Assembly (NCBI RefSeq): GCF_004135205.1
Contig: NZ_CP035490.1
Location: 3,179,501 to 3,243,500, forward strand
DNA length: 64,000 nucleotides
DNA from: Hahella sp. KA22
Lineage (GTDB): Bacteria; Pseudomonadota; Gammaproteobacteria; Pseudomonadales; Oleiphilaceae
Direction: 5' to 3'
The notes beneath the pieces were generated by a model. It ran no database searches. It worked only from the letters and a program-made list of their open reading frames with translations, and was not told the origin of the DNA. Both the position numbers and the translations under genes were made by a program. Every line of letters begins with the position of its first letter. Within the stretch, counting starts at the first letter, position 1. Shown here in pieces: positions 41,614-50,870 of this stretch.

Positions 41614-43527
41614 TCAAGCGGTCTGCTTGAGCTTGTGCTCGTTCAGGTAGATGTAGAGATCTTCGAAGGACAGGGGCTTGCTGAAGAGATAACCCTGGGC
41701 GAAATCGCATTGATTGGCGATCAGGTATTCTTTCTGATCGACCGTCTCCACGCCCTCCGCCACGACCTTCAATTGCAGTTTGTGGGCGACGGCGATAATC
41801 GCCGAGGTGATTTCCATGTCGTTGCTGTCTTCAGGAATATCGCGTACGAACTCCCGGTCGACCTTCAGCGCATTCACCGGCAGCTTTTTCAGATAGCTGA
41901 GTGAAGAATATCCGGAACCGAAGTCGTCGATAGCCAGACTGACTCCGGTTTGTTTGAGGCGCTTCAGTTTGGCGGTGACGGCTTCAATATCGCCCATCAA
42001 CATACTTTCGGTGACTTCCAGCTCCAGCCATTGCGGCTCCAGGCCGGTTTCGTTGAGCACTTCCTCAATGCTTTGCTCCAGTTTCGGGTCATCGAACTGG
42101 CGCGCGGACAGGTTGACGGCGATTTTGATGGCGGACCCGGTCAGGTCCTGCAGCATTTTCATCTGCATACAGGCGTTCTTCAGCACCCAGCGGCCAATAG
42201 GATTGATGAGGCCGGTTTCTTCCGCCACGCTGATGAAACTGTCCGGCATCACCAGCCCTTTGCTGGGGTGATGCCAGCGAATCAACGCCTCAACGCAGAC
42301 GATCTTGCCGGAAGCCAGGTTGACCTGGGGCTGAAAGCCGAGGGTGAATTCTTCGAACTGCAGCGCGTGGCGCAGCTCCTGCTCCATCAGCAATTGCTTG
42401 AGGGCGTGGGCGTTCAGTTCTTCCGTATAAAAGTGATACCGGTCGCGCCCATGTTCTTTGGCCCGGTATAGCGCCAGATCCGCGTTCTTCATCAGCACGT
42501 CCGCGTTGGCGCCGTCCGCAGGGGCCAGGGTGACGCCGATGCTGGTGGAAACGATCACCTCATGCTTTTTGAGTTTGATGGGTTCCTTGAGCGCTTTCAG
42601 GATTTGCGTGGCGACGGGGGTAACGGAAAACGTGTCGACAATGTCGGTCAACAGCACGGTGAACTCGTCGCCGCCCAGGCGGGCGACGGTGTCTTTGGCG
42701 CGCACGCAGTTTTTCAGGCGTTGCGCCACGGTTTGCAGCAGGCTGTCGCCGGCGTCATGTCCCAGAGTGTCGTTGATGCGCTTGAACTGGTCCAGGTCGA
42801 GAAACAGCAGGGCGATTTGCTTACGATCGCGGCGGGCGGCTTTCACCGCCTGCTCCAAACGGTCCACGAACAGGCGACGGTTGGCGAGTCCGGTGAGGGA
42901 GTCGTACAGCGCCATTTGCTGCATCTTGCGGTTGGCTTCCTTCAGCTCACTGACGTCCACCCCGGAGATCACATAGTTGGTGACGGTGTTGTCGCTGTCG
43001 CAGACGGTGGATACGGTCACCGCCCACCAGAAATCATGGCCATCCCGGCGGCGGCTTAATACTTCGCCTTCCCAGCCATCGTAAAGAATTTCGCTTTCCC
43101 AGATTTGCTCCTGCGGTTTTTCCTCGTCCATGTCTTTGGGATTGAGGATGTCGAGGAAGCGGCCGCGGGCTTCTTCCTGGCCATAGCCGGTTACATTGAC
43201 GAACTTGTTGTTAACAAACTCAATGCGGCCAAGACGGTCTGTAATGATGATCGAACAGCCGCTGTTGGTGACTGCGCTACTTAGCTTTTTTAATTTGAAG
43301 TCGCGCTCATGCAGCGCTCTGACCTTGGCGGAAAGCTGACGGTTGAGGCGGATTTGAATCAGGGATAAAAATGCGAAGATAACGGCGATGCTGAGGGTGG
43401 TCAGAATTGGCCAGGACAGGCTTTCGCCCTCAAAGTAATACAGTGAAGCCAAATGGATGGTTGCGACGCTTCCCAGCATAAGCAACGAGATAGGTAGTAC
43501 GTTCCAAAACTCACCATGTTTTCGCAT
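41614..43527 (-). CDS. PAS-GGDEF-EAL membrane protein (c-di-GMP turnover)
   Basis: 637 residues. Two N-terminal membrane segments (about 12-32, 38-60), a short coiled stretch, one PAS domain (about 82-200, LGRIEFVNNKFVNVTGYGQEEARG), GGDEF (about 205-370, RLGGDEFTVLL with DLDQFKRINDTLGHDAGD) and EAL (about 380-630, VEALIRWHHP, NLSARQF, IDDFGSGYSSLSYLKKLPV, KVVAEGVET). Both GGDEF and EAL signatures are intact, so synthesis and hydrolysis of c-di-GMP are both possible. Monocistronic. Confidence 0.93.
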   Translation of the reverse strand: MRKHGEFWNVLPISLLMLGSVATIHLASLYYFEGESLSWPILTTLSIAVIFAFLSLIQIRLNRQLSAKVRALHERDFKLKKLSSAVTNSGCSIIITDRLGRIEFVNNKFVNVTGYGQEEARGRFLDILNPKDMDEEKPQEQIWESEILYDGWEGEVLSRRRDGHDFWWAVTVSTVCDSDNTVTNYVISGVDVSELKEANRKMQQMALYDSLTGLANRRLFVDRLEQAVKAARRDRKQIALLFLDLDQFKRINDTLGHDAGDSLLQTVAQRLKNCVRAKDTVARLGGDEFTVLLTDIVDTFSVTPVATQILKALKEPIKLKKHEVIVSTSIGVTLAPADGANADVLMKNADLALYRAKEHGRDRYHFYTEELNAHALKQLLMEQELRHALQFEEFTLGFQPQVNLASGKIVCVEALIRWHHPSKGLVMPDSFISVAEETGLINPIGRWVLKNACMQMKMLQDLTGSAIKIAVNLSARQFDDPKLEQSIEEVLNETGLEPQWLELEVTESMLMGDIEAVTAKLKRLKQTGVSLAIDDFGSGYSSLSYLKKLPVNALKVDREFVRDIPEDSNDMEITSAIIAVAHKLQLKVVAEGVETVDQKEYLIANQCDFAQGYLFSKPLSFEDLYIYLNEHKLKQTA

Positions 43528-44003
43528 GTATCTGCTTCTCTGTGTCCAGGTTCCATCCGGTAACCTACTGCGGGCCTACTCTTAAGACTCCCAGTGTAGA
43601 AGCTGGCCTAAGGTTGCTACAGTCAGATTTTGTAACCATCGTAACCATATGTAAAGCGACAAAGCCGTAGTGTGACGCTCCTCAAAAAAAGCGCCCGGGT
43701 CTGATTACGGGCGGTAAACTGTTAAAAAATTTTTACAAAGCCCATGCCGGCGGACTTGCATTGGTCATGGCAATTTCCCTGTATTAAGACCGCGAGACTA
43801 GGTCGTATGTGTGGATGTTTTATCGACAATGCGGAATCGCTGAGTATCAATCATTAAAAAAGGGATAGGTTAGATCGAAAGCTCGCCAATCGTAGATGAC
43901 AGTGGTGTCAAAATCGGTAGCCGGGGAGTAGAATCCGAGCGCAAAATAATCAACCGCCTGTGGCCATATTAAAAAAGAACACAACCTTAGGTCGGACCCT
44001 TAC
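43528..44003. other. Divergent intergenic region
   Basis: About 475 bp, no gene. A GC stem CGCCCG/CGGGCG around 43692-43713 is followed by an A/T run. Promoters of the two flanking divergent genes are expected here. Confidence 0.4.
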
Positions 44004-45032
44004 ATGTCGCAAAAATTAGTCATCCGAGTCAAAAATGCGGAGTCGTTGGCGGACGCGTCCGCCAAGCCGCCGCAAACTGTTACGGTTTACCATTGGAATC
44101 GCATTATCGCCGCTGGCTGCGCAGCATTCGCGTTGTTCGCCGGGGCGTTTTGGGGCGTATATCGCTGGTCGTTCGCCACGCCGCCGGACGCTTCACAGAC
44201 GGATCTCGTCGCACAGAACGAGCCTCCGGTCATAGCGAACGAACGGCCTGAGCAAGCGGTTGCGTCGACGTCAGTCTCATTGGCCGCCGAAGATCGGCGT
44301 GAAGCAAGTGTCGATAGCCGTGCAGAATTGCCGATAGATGGGCCCATCATCGCAGACGCTGCGCCCGAGGTCGCGGCGGAGCCGGTCGTAGCGCCGGACC
44401 CTGTCGCACCGGAAAGCAGGCTTGAAGAGCGCATCGTCATGGCTGAGCCAGCCGCCGCTGGCGCATTGCCGACGACGCCAGAGCCGGAAGCGCCGCAGCA
44501 AGTACAAGAAGCGCCGCAAGTACAAGAAGAGAGCAACTCTGCCGACGCCACACTTGCCCAGGAAGCCCAGCCTGAAGTGGAGACGCTTGAAGACGTTGAG
44601 CAAGTCGACGTAGCGCAAGACTCAGAAGAAGAGTCTGTCGATCCCACTAAACGCAGACATCTGGAAACGGTTTCCAGCGGCGGCGAGCCGGTGAAAATCT
44701 TCTCGGACGCCATCAGTCGCGCGCAATTAACCCAAGAGCTGGATGATAGCGAGCCGACCAACGCGCTACGTAACAGCATCGTCATGAACGATGAAGGCCT
44801 GCTGCGCATCTATCTGTTTACGGAAATGATGGATATGACCGGGCAGACGCTTTATCACGATTGGTATCGCGGCGATAAGCGGGTGGCGCGGATAAGAATT
44901 CGGCCACACCGTTCGCCCATGCGCGCTTCCTCCAGTAAATTTATTGACCGGCATATGCTGGGGCAGTGGACGGTCAAAGTGACGGGACCGGAAGGCGATA
45001 TACTGGCTGAAGCGGCTTTTTCGGTGAATTAA
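44004..45032 (+). CDS. DUF2914 membrane-anchored protein
   Basis: 342 residues. Short cytoplasmic N-terminus, one membrane segment (about 34-53, IIAAGCAAFALFAGAFWGVY), then a long Ala/Pro/Glu-rich low-complexity linker (about 60-215) containing a tandem QVQEAP/QVQEES repeat. A C-terminal DUF2914-type domain (about 225-342) has AQLTQEL, LYHDWYRGDKRVARI and LGQWTVKVTGPEGDILAEAAFSV, an immunoglobulin-like beta domain. It is presumably periplasmic and spaced from the membrane by the linker. Function unknown. Weak ribosome-binding site. Confidence 0.75.
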   Translation: MSQKLVIRVKNAESLADASAKPPQTVTVYHWNRIIAAGCAAFALFAGAFWGVYRWSFATPPDASQTDLVAQNEPPVIANERPEQAVASTSVSLAAEDRREASVDSRAELPIDGPIIADAAPEVAAEPVVAPDPVAPESRLEERIVMAEPAAAGALPTTPEPEAPQQVQEAPQVQEESNSADATLAQEAQPEVETLEDVEQVDVAQDSEEESVDPTKRRHLETVSSGGEPVKIFSDAISRAQLTQELDDSEPTNALRNSIVMNDEGLLRIYLFTEMMDMTGQTLYHDWYRGDKRVARIRIRPHRSPMRASSSKFIDRHMLGQWTVKVTGPEGDILAEAAFSVN

Positions 45033-45053
45033 GCAATAGCTGAATAATCGAAT

Positions 45054-45077
45054 GAATAAATGAATAAATGAATAAAA
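45054..45077 (+). repeat. Short tandem repeat (GAATAAAT x3)
   Basis: Three consecutive 8-bp units, the last with one change, between the DUF2914 stop and the terminator. It could vary in copy number by slippage. Confidence 0.75.
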
Positions 45078-45109
45078 GAAAGCCCGATGCAATATCGGGC
45101 TTTTTCTTT
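45075..45109. terminator. Bidirectional Rho-independent terminator
   Basis: AAAGCCCGAT and ATCGGGCTTT pair around a five-base loop, flanked by A and T tracts on both sides. It serves the two convergent genes. Confidence 0.9.
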
Positions 45110-45142
45110 GGATAGTCAGCGGATTGGTGTAAGCGTGGCCGC

Positions 45143-45502
45143 TCAGCGAGGGACCGGATTGCAGTTTTTGATAACCACCTTGCCTTCCAGCATCGCCCCC
45201 CGGGAATACTCCTGAAAATAACAGGTATTGGTCTTGGGGTCGTAATTTTCGATCCACATGTTGTCGTCTTTCCAGGTCGCTGCGACATGCTGCATACCTT
45301 CGGGGACCGACAGGCTCATAGTGCCGCCCCAGCGCTTCACGAACATTTGCTGCAGGTAGAAATAATAGAAGGAGGCGCAGACCACCAGAATAACGCCGCT
45401 GACTACCGCGGCGGGTATCCACTGTTTAAGTTTTATGCCAAGCAGGTAAAGCGTACCTCCGGTGAGGGCGAGGACGAAAATCCAATATATATAAGTTATC
45501 AT
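45143..45502 (-). CDS. Small membrane protein, hypothetical
   Basis: 119 residues. Two membrane segments, about 4-22 (YIYWIFVLALTGGTLYLLG) and about 30-50 (AAVVSGVILVVCASFYYFYL), then a soluble C-terminal domain with two Cys residues (NTCYFQEY and KNCNPVPR) that could form a disulfide if periplasmic. No family is recognised. Confidence 0.6.
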   Translation of the reverse strand: MITYIYWIFVLALTGGTLYLLGIKLKQWIPAAVVSGVILVVCASFYYFYLQQMFVKRWGGTMSLSVPEGMQHVAATWKDDNMWIENYDPKTNTCYFQEYSRGAMLEGKVVIKNCNPVPR

Positions 45503-45841
45503 CGTTAACTTCCAAATTTTCCTTTATCGATTTAAAGTGTGAGTCGGCGCAAACGACTAGTCCCGGTGGCGCGTTGCCAGTTCAAGACTGCCAGGCTGAC
45601 CGGCGCGGGCGTTGCTCCCGAAAACCCGTATACGGGCCATGCAATTAATCAAAACGTCGTATTCAGATTTACAGCGACCGCGGTGAAACTGAAACTGTAG
45701 TACGTTGCAGGGCTAAGGTTAAGCCCTTGTTTTGCATTTATAAAATATTAAGCGCAGAGCCGCCTCTCCGGCAGTCTCACCGCGGCGCGCCCGCCCGCCG
45801 TATTTCTGCGCCGCACGAGTCACGAAATGGAGAAGACACTG
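45503..45841. other. Promoter region of the RND operon
   Basis: About 340 bp, no gene. A TATAAAAT-like -10 occurs near 45740. No repressor operator is recognisable and no regulator gene is adjacent to the efflux operon. Confidence 0.4.
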
Positions 45842-46990
45842 ATGCGCACGCGCATACCCACCTATTGGATTTCATTCGGAATAATCGTCGCATTGGCTGT
45901 CTGGCTGATGGCGGGGCCTGTGCAGACTGCCCAGACCGAAGCGCCGGAGGCGACGAAGCAAGACAAGGTTGCGCCGACTAAAGTGGCTTATAAAGTCGCG
46001 CAGGCTGAAACGATCAAGAAAGCGCTGGAGATCCAGGGCCAGATTGGTGTCTGGCGTGAGGTGAATCTGCAATCCCGCCTGGGCTCTACGGTTGAAAAAG
46101 TCGCTGCGGAACGCGGTCGTCGCGTCAATCAAGGCGATCTTTTGTTGACCCTCAGCGAAGAAGATCTGCCGGCGCAAATGGCCAAGGCCAAAGCGCAGGT
46201 GGACGTAGCGCGCAGTGAATTGAAAGCCGCCAAATCCCTGATGCAGAGAGGTCTGCAGGCGGAAACTGAACTGATGGCGAAGCAGGCCGCCCTGGCCAGC
46301 GCGGAAGCCGCTGTCGCCAGACTGGAGCAGGATCTGAAACACACTCGTATTCACGCGCCGTTCGCCGGCGTGATCGAAGAGCGAATGGTGGAGCTGGGGC
46401 AGACCGTTCAGGAAGGCGTAACCCTGGTGCGTCTTATCGATGATCAAAAATTAAAGCTGATAGGGCAGGCGCCCCAACAACAGGTTGGATTGATCAGTAT
46501 GGGGCAGCCGGTGACGGCGCATTTGCTGAATGGAGAAACCCTGACCGGCAAAGTGTCATATATCGCCGCTCAAGCCGACGCCAATACCCGTTCTTTCAAT
46601 GTCGAGGCGGAGCTGGATAATCCTCAGCGTCTGCGTGTGGCAGGTTCTACCGCCACCTTGAACATCGACGTCGGCGATGTCCTGGCCCACCGTATTTCCG
46701 CCGCTTTGTTGAGCCTGGATGAAAAAGGCCGCCTCAGCGTGGAATATCTGGATGCGGACCAGCGCATCGCCCGCACGCCGGTTGAGCGCATTCGCGCCAG
46801 CAATACGGAACTCTGGGTCAGCGGCCTGCCGGAAACCGTCAAGCTCATCACCATGGGACGCGGCTACGCCAAACTGGGTGAGAAAGTCGACGCGACGCCG
46901 GAAGAAGAGTTGCTCAAACACGATCAAGACAAAGATGAAGAGCCGGATGCGGATAGCGCCAGTCTGGCGATGAAACAAGCGGTGAACTGA
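45842..46990 (+). CDS. RND efflux periplasmic adaptor (HlyD/MFP family)
   Basis: 382 residues from ATG 45842, chosen over ATG 45827 because GGAGA lies seven bases before it. One N-terminal membrane segment or signal (YWISFGIIVALAVWLMAGP), lipoyl half motifs (GSTVEKVAAERGRRVNQGDLLLTL and HAPFAGVIEERMVELGQTVQEG), a coiled-coil hairpin (about 115-170) and a beta-barrel. It bridges the RND pump to an outer-membrane channel. Its stop overlaps the start of the permease by one base. No TolC-type gene is in the operon. Confidence 0.92.
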   Translation: MRTRIPTYWISFGIIVALAVWLMAGPVQTAQTEAPEATKQDKVAPTKVAYKVAQAETIKKALEIQGQIGVWREVNLQSRLGSTVEKVAAERGRRVNQGDLLLTLSEEDLPAQMAKAKAQVDVARSELKAAKSLMQRGLQAETELMAKQAALASAEAAVARLEQDLKHTRIHAPFAGVIEERMVELGQTVQEGVTLVRLIDDQKLKLIGQAPQQQVGLISMGQPVTAHLLNGETLTGKVSYIAAQADANTRSFNVEAELDNPQRLRVAGSTATLNIDVGDVLAHRISAALLSLDEKGRLSVEYLDADQRIARTPVERIRASNTELWVSGLPETVKLITMGRGYAKLGEKVDATPEEELLKHDQDKDEEPDADSASLAMKQAVN

Positions 46991-49900
46991 TGGATAAGCT
47001 CATACGTGCGACGATGGATCGCTCGCGAGCGAGCGTGATTGTATTGCTGATGTTATGGCTTGGCGGTTATTGGGCGTTTATGACCATGCCCAAAGAGTCC
47101 AATCCTGACATCACTATTCCCATAATCTATGTCTCCGTGTCTCATGAAGGCATCGCGCCTGAAGATGCGGAGCGCCTGCTGGCCCGTCCTCTGGAGCAGG
47201 AGCTGCGCTCTCTGGAAGGGCTGAAGGAAATGCGTTCGGTGGCGGCGGAAGGTTACGCCTCAGTGACCCTGGAGTTCCTGGCCGGTTTCGACCCGGATCA
47301 GGCTTTGACGGATGTTCGCGAAAAAGTGGATACCGCCAAAGCCAAACTGCCGGTGGAGAGCGATGAGCCCCGCGTTGTGGAAATCAACGTGTCGCAGTTT
47401 CCGGTGCTCAACCTGAGTCTGTCCGGTCCTTTCGCTGAAGATCAATTGGTGCGCATCGCCCGGGAGCTGAAGCGGCATATCGAAGGTATTCCTGAGGTAT
47501 TGAAAGTAGAGATCGGCGGCGACCGTGAGGATTTGCTGGAGCTGGTGGCGGATATGCAGGTGCTGGAACGTTACGGCATCGACTATGCGCAGCTGTTCTC
47601 CCTGATCTCCAATAACAACCGTCTGGTGGCCGCAGGCAATATTGATACTGGCGCTGGGCGCATGGTGATCAAGGTGCCAGGGGTGATTGAAAATCTGCCT
47701 GACCTGTTGGGCATGCCGATCAAAATTCATGAAGGTCGCGTCATTACGTTTGGCGATGTCGCCACCGTGCAGCGCACTTTCAAAGACCCGGGCGGCTTCG
47801 CCAGAGTGGACGGCAAACCCGCCGTGGTGCTTGAAATCTCCAAGCGGGCCGGCGCCAATATCATCGAAACTATTGAGACGGTAAAGGCAGTGGTCAATAT
47901 CGCGGAAGAGCGCTGGCCTTCCAGCCTCAAGGTGACCTACATCACTGACGAATCCAAGCAGATTCGTGAGATGTTGCGCGACCTGCTCAACAACGTGCTG
48001 TTTGCGGTGGTGCTGGTGCTGATAGTCATGATCGCCGCCATGGGCATGCGCCCGGCGTTGTTGGTGGGACTGACCATTCCCGGCGCCTTCCTGGCCAGTT
48101 TGCTGGTGATCCAGGCGCTGGGTTTTACGCTCAATATCGTGGTGCTGTTCAGTCTTATTCTGGTTGCGGGCATGCTGGTGGACGGAGCCATCGTTGTGGC
48201 GGAACTGTCGGACCGTAATCTGGAAAGCGGCATGTCGCGCAAAGAGGCCTATGCGCAGGCGGCCTATCGTATGGCGTGGCCGGTTATCGCCTCCACCGCC
48301 ACCACCTTGGCGGTGTTCATGCCTTTGCTGTTCTGGCCGGGCATGGTGGGCGAGTTCATGAAATATCTGCCGGCGACAGTGATTGTCTGCCTCATCTCTT
48401 CGTTGCTGATGGCGCTAATCTTCATGCCGGTGCTGGGCGGCGTCTTCGGACGCTCCAAGGCGCCGGTCAACGCCTCCAATGGGCCCAGTCGCTTTACGCA
48501 CTGGTACGCCGCGGCGCTGGCGCGATTGCTGGCGGCGCCCGGGAAAACGCTATTGATGTTCCTGGCGTTGCTGACGCTGACCTATGTCGCCTATGGACGC
48601 TACAACTACGGCGTTGAATTTTTCCCGGAAGTGGAGCCTGATTCCGCCCAAGTGCTGGTGCACGCCAGAGGCGACCTGTCGGTGTACGAAAAAGACACGA
48701 TGTTGCAGAGCGTGGAGCAGCGCCTGTCGGGCATGCCGGAAGTGCGGGCGTTGTATGCGCGTTCCTTCGCCATGGCGGACGGGGATATGGCGGAAGATGT
48801 CATCGGCGTCATCCGTTTTCAGTTGATCGACTGGCATGAGCGTCGTCCCGCCAATCGCATATTGGAAGACATGCGCCTCCGCGCTCAGGACCTGCCGTTG
48901 AAGCTGGAGTTCCGCAAGCAGGAAGACGGCCCGGCGCAAGGCAAACCGGTCAAGGTGCGTCTCTCCGGCTCCACTGAGGAAGTGGAGGAAGCGGTGGGTC
49001 AATTGCATGAGCGTCTGCAGGAGCTGGGCGGCTTTATCGACATCTCCGACAATCGCCCGCTGCCGGGCATTGAGTGGCGCATTGAAGTGGATCGCGAAAA
49101 AGCCGCGCGTTATGGCGTGGATGTGGCCACCGTCGGCAATGTGGTGCAATTGGTGACCACGGGTCTGAAGCTGGCGGACTATCGTCCCGATGATGCGGAG
49201 GAAGAAGTGGATATTCGCCTGCGCGCGCCGTTGGAGCGACGCACTCTGGACTCCTTGAGCGGACAGATGGTGAGCACCGCCATGGGACCGGTGCCGGTTT
49301 CCAACTTCACCCGCCTGATTCCCGCGCCGAAAACCGGCACCTTGCACCGGGTGGACGGCGAACGCTCGCTTACCGTGGAAGCGGACGTGGCGGAAGGCGT
49401 GCAGGCGGACGAGCGTATTACTGCGTTGAAGGAATCTCTGGCCGAACGCCCTCTGGATGACGTGATGGTGAAATTCGCCGGTGAAGACGAAGACCAGCGT
49501 GAAACCATGGTCTTCCTGGCGCAGGCTTTCCTCATCGCCATTATGCTGATGGCGCTGATTCTGGTGGTGCAGTTCAACAGCATCTATCAGGCGGCGCTGG
49601 TGCTGTCCGCCATTGTATTTTCCACCGCAGGCGTATTGCTGGGACTGATGATTACCGGGCGTCCTTTCGGCATTGTCATGGTGGGGCTGGGGCTGATCGC
49701 CCTGGCGGGTATCGTGGTGAACAACAATATCATTCTGATCGACACCTACAACCAGATGCGCGCTTCCGGGGCGTCGCCCTACGAGGCCGCGTTGGAAACC
49801 GGAAAAGTGCGTCTGCGACCGGTGTTATTGACGGCGGTGACCACAGTGCTGGGGCTGATGCCCATGGTGCTGGGGGTGAACGTCGACTTGATGACGCCGT

Positions 49901-50166
49901 CACTGGGCGTTGGCGGACCCTCCACGCAGTGGTGGACGGAGCTGTCCAGCGCCATCGCCGGCGGTCTGACTTTCGCGACCTTCCTGACTTTGCTGATTAC
50001 ACCTTGCCTGTTGGTGATCGGCGAGAAAACCGGCGCCAGGTTGCGCTCATTCTGGCGGCGTAAATTCCGCCGCCGTGAGCGGGAGGAGACGGAGCTTGAG
50101 CCGACACCGCCGGTGCGTGGCCTCAGCAACGCTCCACGACCCAAAGAGGAGATCTTCGGCAAGTGA
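46990..50166 (+). CDS. RND-family efflux permease
   Basis: 1058 residues, full length, with twelve membrane segments in two halves and two large periplasmic domains (NPDITIPIIYVSVSHEGIAPEDAERLLARPLEQELRSLEGL). The transmembrane-4 motif reads GMLVDGAIVVAEL near residue 395; drug-type HAE pumps usually have the pair Asp-Asp (LVDDAIVV), here Asp-Gly. A second-half GLIALAGIVVNNNIILIDTYNQ and GKVRLRPVLLTAVTTVLGLMPM are typical. Substrate unknown. Coupled with the adaptor gene. Confidence 0.92.
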   Translation: MDKLIRATMDRSRASVIVLLMLWLGGYWAFMTMPKESNPDITIPIIYVSVSHEGIAPEDAERLLARPLEQELRSLEGLKEMRSVAAEGYASVTLEFLAGFDPDQALTDVREKVDTAKAKLPVESDEPRVVEINVSQFPVLNLSLSGPFAEDQLVRIARELKRHIEGIPEVLKVEIGGDREDLLELVADMQVLERYGIDYAQLFSLISNNNRLVAAGNIDTGAGRMVIKVPGVIENLPDLLGMPIKIHEGRVITFGDVATVQRTFKDPGGFARVDGKPAVVLEISKRAGANIIETIETVKAVVNIAEERWPSSLKVTYITDESKQIREMLRDLLNNVLFAVVLVLIVMIAAMGMRPALLVGLTIPGAFLASLLVIQALGFTLNIVVLFSLILVAGMLVDGAIVVAELSDRNLESGMSRKEAYAQAAYRMAWPVIASTATTLAVFMPLLFWPGMVGEFMKYLPATVIVCLISSLLMALIFMPVLGGVFGRSKAPVNASNGPSRFTHWYAAALARLLAAPGKTLLMFLALLTLTYVAYGRYNYGVEFFPEVEPDSAQVLVHARGDLSVYEKDTMLQSVEQRLSGMPEVRALYARSFAMADGDMAEDVIGVIRFQLIDWHERRPANRILEDMRLRAQDLPLKLEFRKQEDGPAQGKPVKVRLSGSTEEVEEAVGQLHERLQELGGFIDISDNRPLPGIEWRIEVDREKAARYGVDVATVGNVVQLVTTGLKLADYRPDDAEEEVDIRLRAPLERRTLDSLSGQMVSTAMGPVPVSNFTRLIPAPKTGTLHRVDGERSLTVEADVAEGVQADERITALKESLAERPLDDVMVKFAGEDEDQRETMVFLAQAFLIAIMLMALILVVQFNSIYQAALVLSAIVFSTAGVLLGLMITGRPFGIVMVGLGLIALAGIVVNNNIILIDTYNQMRASGASPYEAALETGKVRLRPVLLTAVTTVLGLMPMVLGVNVDLMTPSLGVGGPSTQWWTELSSAIAGGLTFATFLTLLITPCLLVIGEKTGARLRSFWRRKFRRREREETELEPTPPVRGLSNAPRPKEEIFGK

Positions 50167-50362
50167 TAAATGGCTCCGGCGCGGAATAAAAACTACACTG
50201 TAAACGGCTGCCGCCTGAAATCCAGACGCGCCCTCGACGGGACATGAGGTCAGTGCGTGGGGAAGAGATAAACGCCGAAACTGCTTCGGCGTAGCTTGAG
50301 GCAGTGTAGAGCAACGCGCCGGACAACTCTGCTTGTTCGGTCTCTGTTCGCCTGGGGCCGAA

Positions 50363-50782
50363 ATGGAAGAGAAAGAATTTTATAGGGAACTGTTCAGAGG
50401 GCTTCGCGCGGTGGCGGAGTCCGCCTTTCCAAAGCGCTGCAACACATGTGGCCGCGTCTACGAGACAGCAGAACAATTCCTGTCAGAAACGGAAAACATC
50501 CGCAACACCCGCAGCGGCATGAAAGAGTCTGAGGACGACGATGGCTCCATGATCGTCGAGGTGTTTCGCAATTGCGCCTGCGGCTCCACGTTGATGGACG
50601 TATTCAATAACCGCCGCGACCTGTCCGAAGCCGGCCTCAGACGCCGTAAACGCTTCGGCGATTTCCTTGAGTTTTTGGTGGAGCAAGGCGTTGACCGGGA
50701 ACTGGCGCGAGGCGAATTGCTGAAAGTGGCGCGCGGCATGCGCAGCCATGTTCTGGAGAAAATCCGTCCGCCCAAAATCTGA
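50363..50782 (+). CDS. Small Cys-rich (zinc) protein at head of signalling cluster
   Basis: 139 residues from ATG 50363. Cys pairs CNTC (residue about 26) and CAC (about 75) probably bind one zinc. A polar acidic loop (KESEDDDGSM) separates them, and a basic helical C-terminus follows (RRRKRFGDFLEFLVEQGVDRELARGELL). Eighty-eight bases separate it from the REC-PAS gene on the same strand. I do not recognise the family. Its position suggests a role linked to the following two-component genes, which is inference. Confidence 0.6.
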   Translation: MEEKEFYRELFRGLRAVAESAFPKRCNTCGRVYETAEQFLSETENIRNTRSGMKESEDDDGSMIVEVFRNCACGSTLMDVFNNRRDLSEAGLRRRKRFGDFLEFLVEQGVDRELARGELLKVARGMRSHVLEKIRPPKI

Positions 50783-50870
50783 TCTCATCCCACGCCATTC
50801 ACCTGCAATTATCCCCTTCCGCATCGCGTCGATGTCGTGTCGTTTTCATTGCGAGGCCCCCGGCTGACGT

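Noticed and set aside
44087-44809. 240-codon minus-strand frame opposite the DUF2914 gene
   Set aside because: Its Ser/Ala/Gly/Thr low complexity is the antisense shadow of the Ala/Pro/Glu-rich linker on the plus strand.
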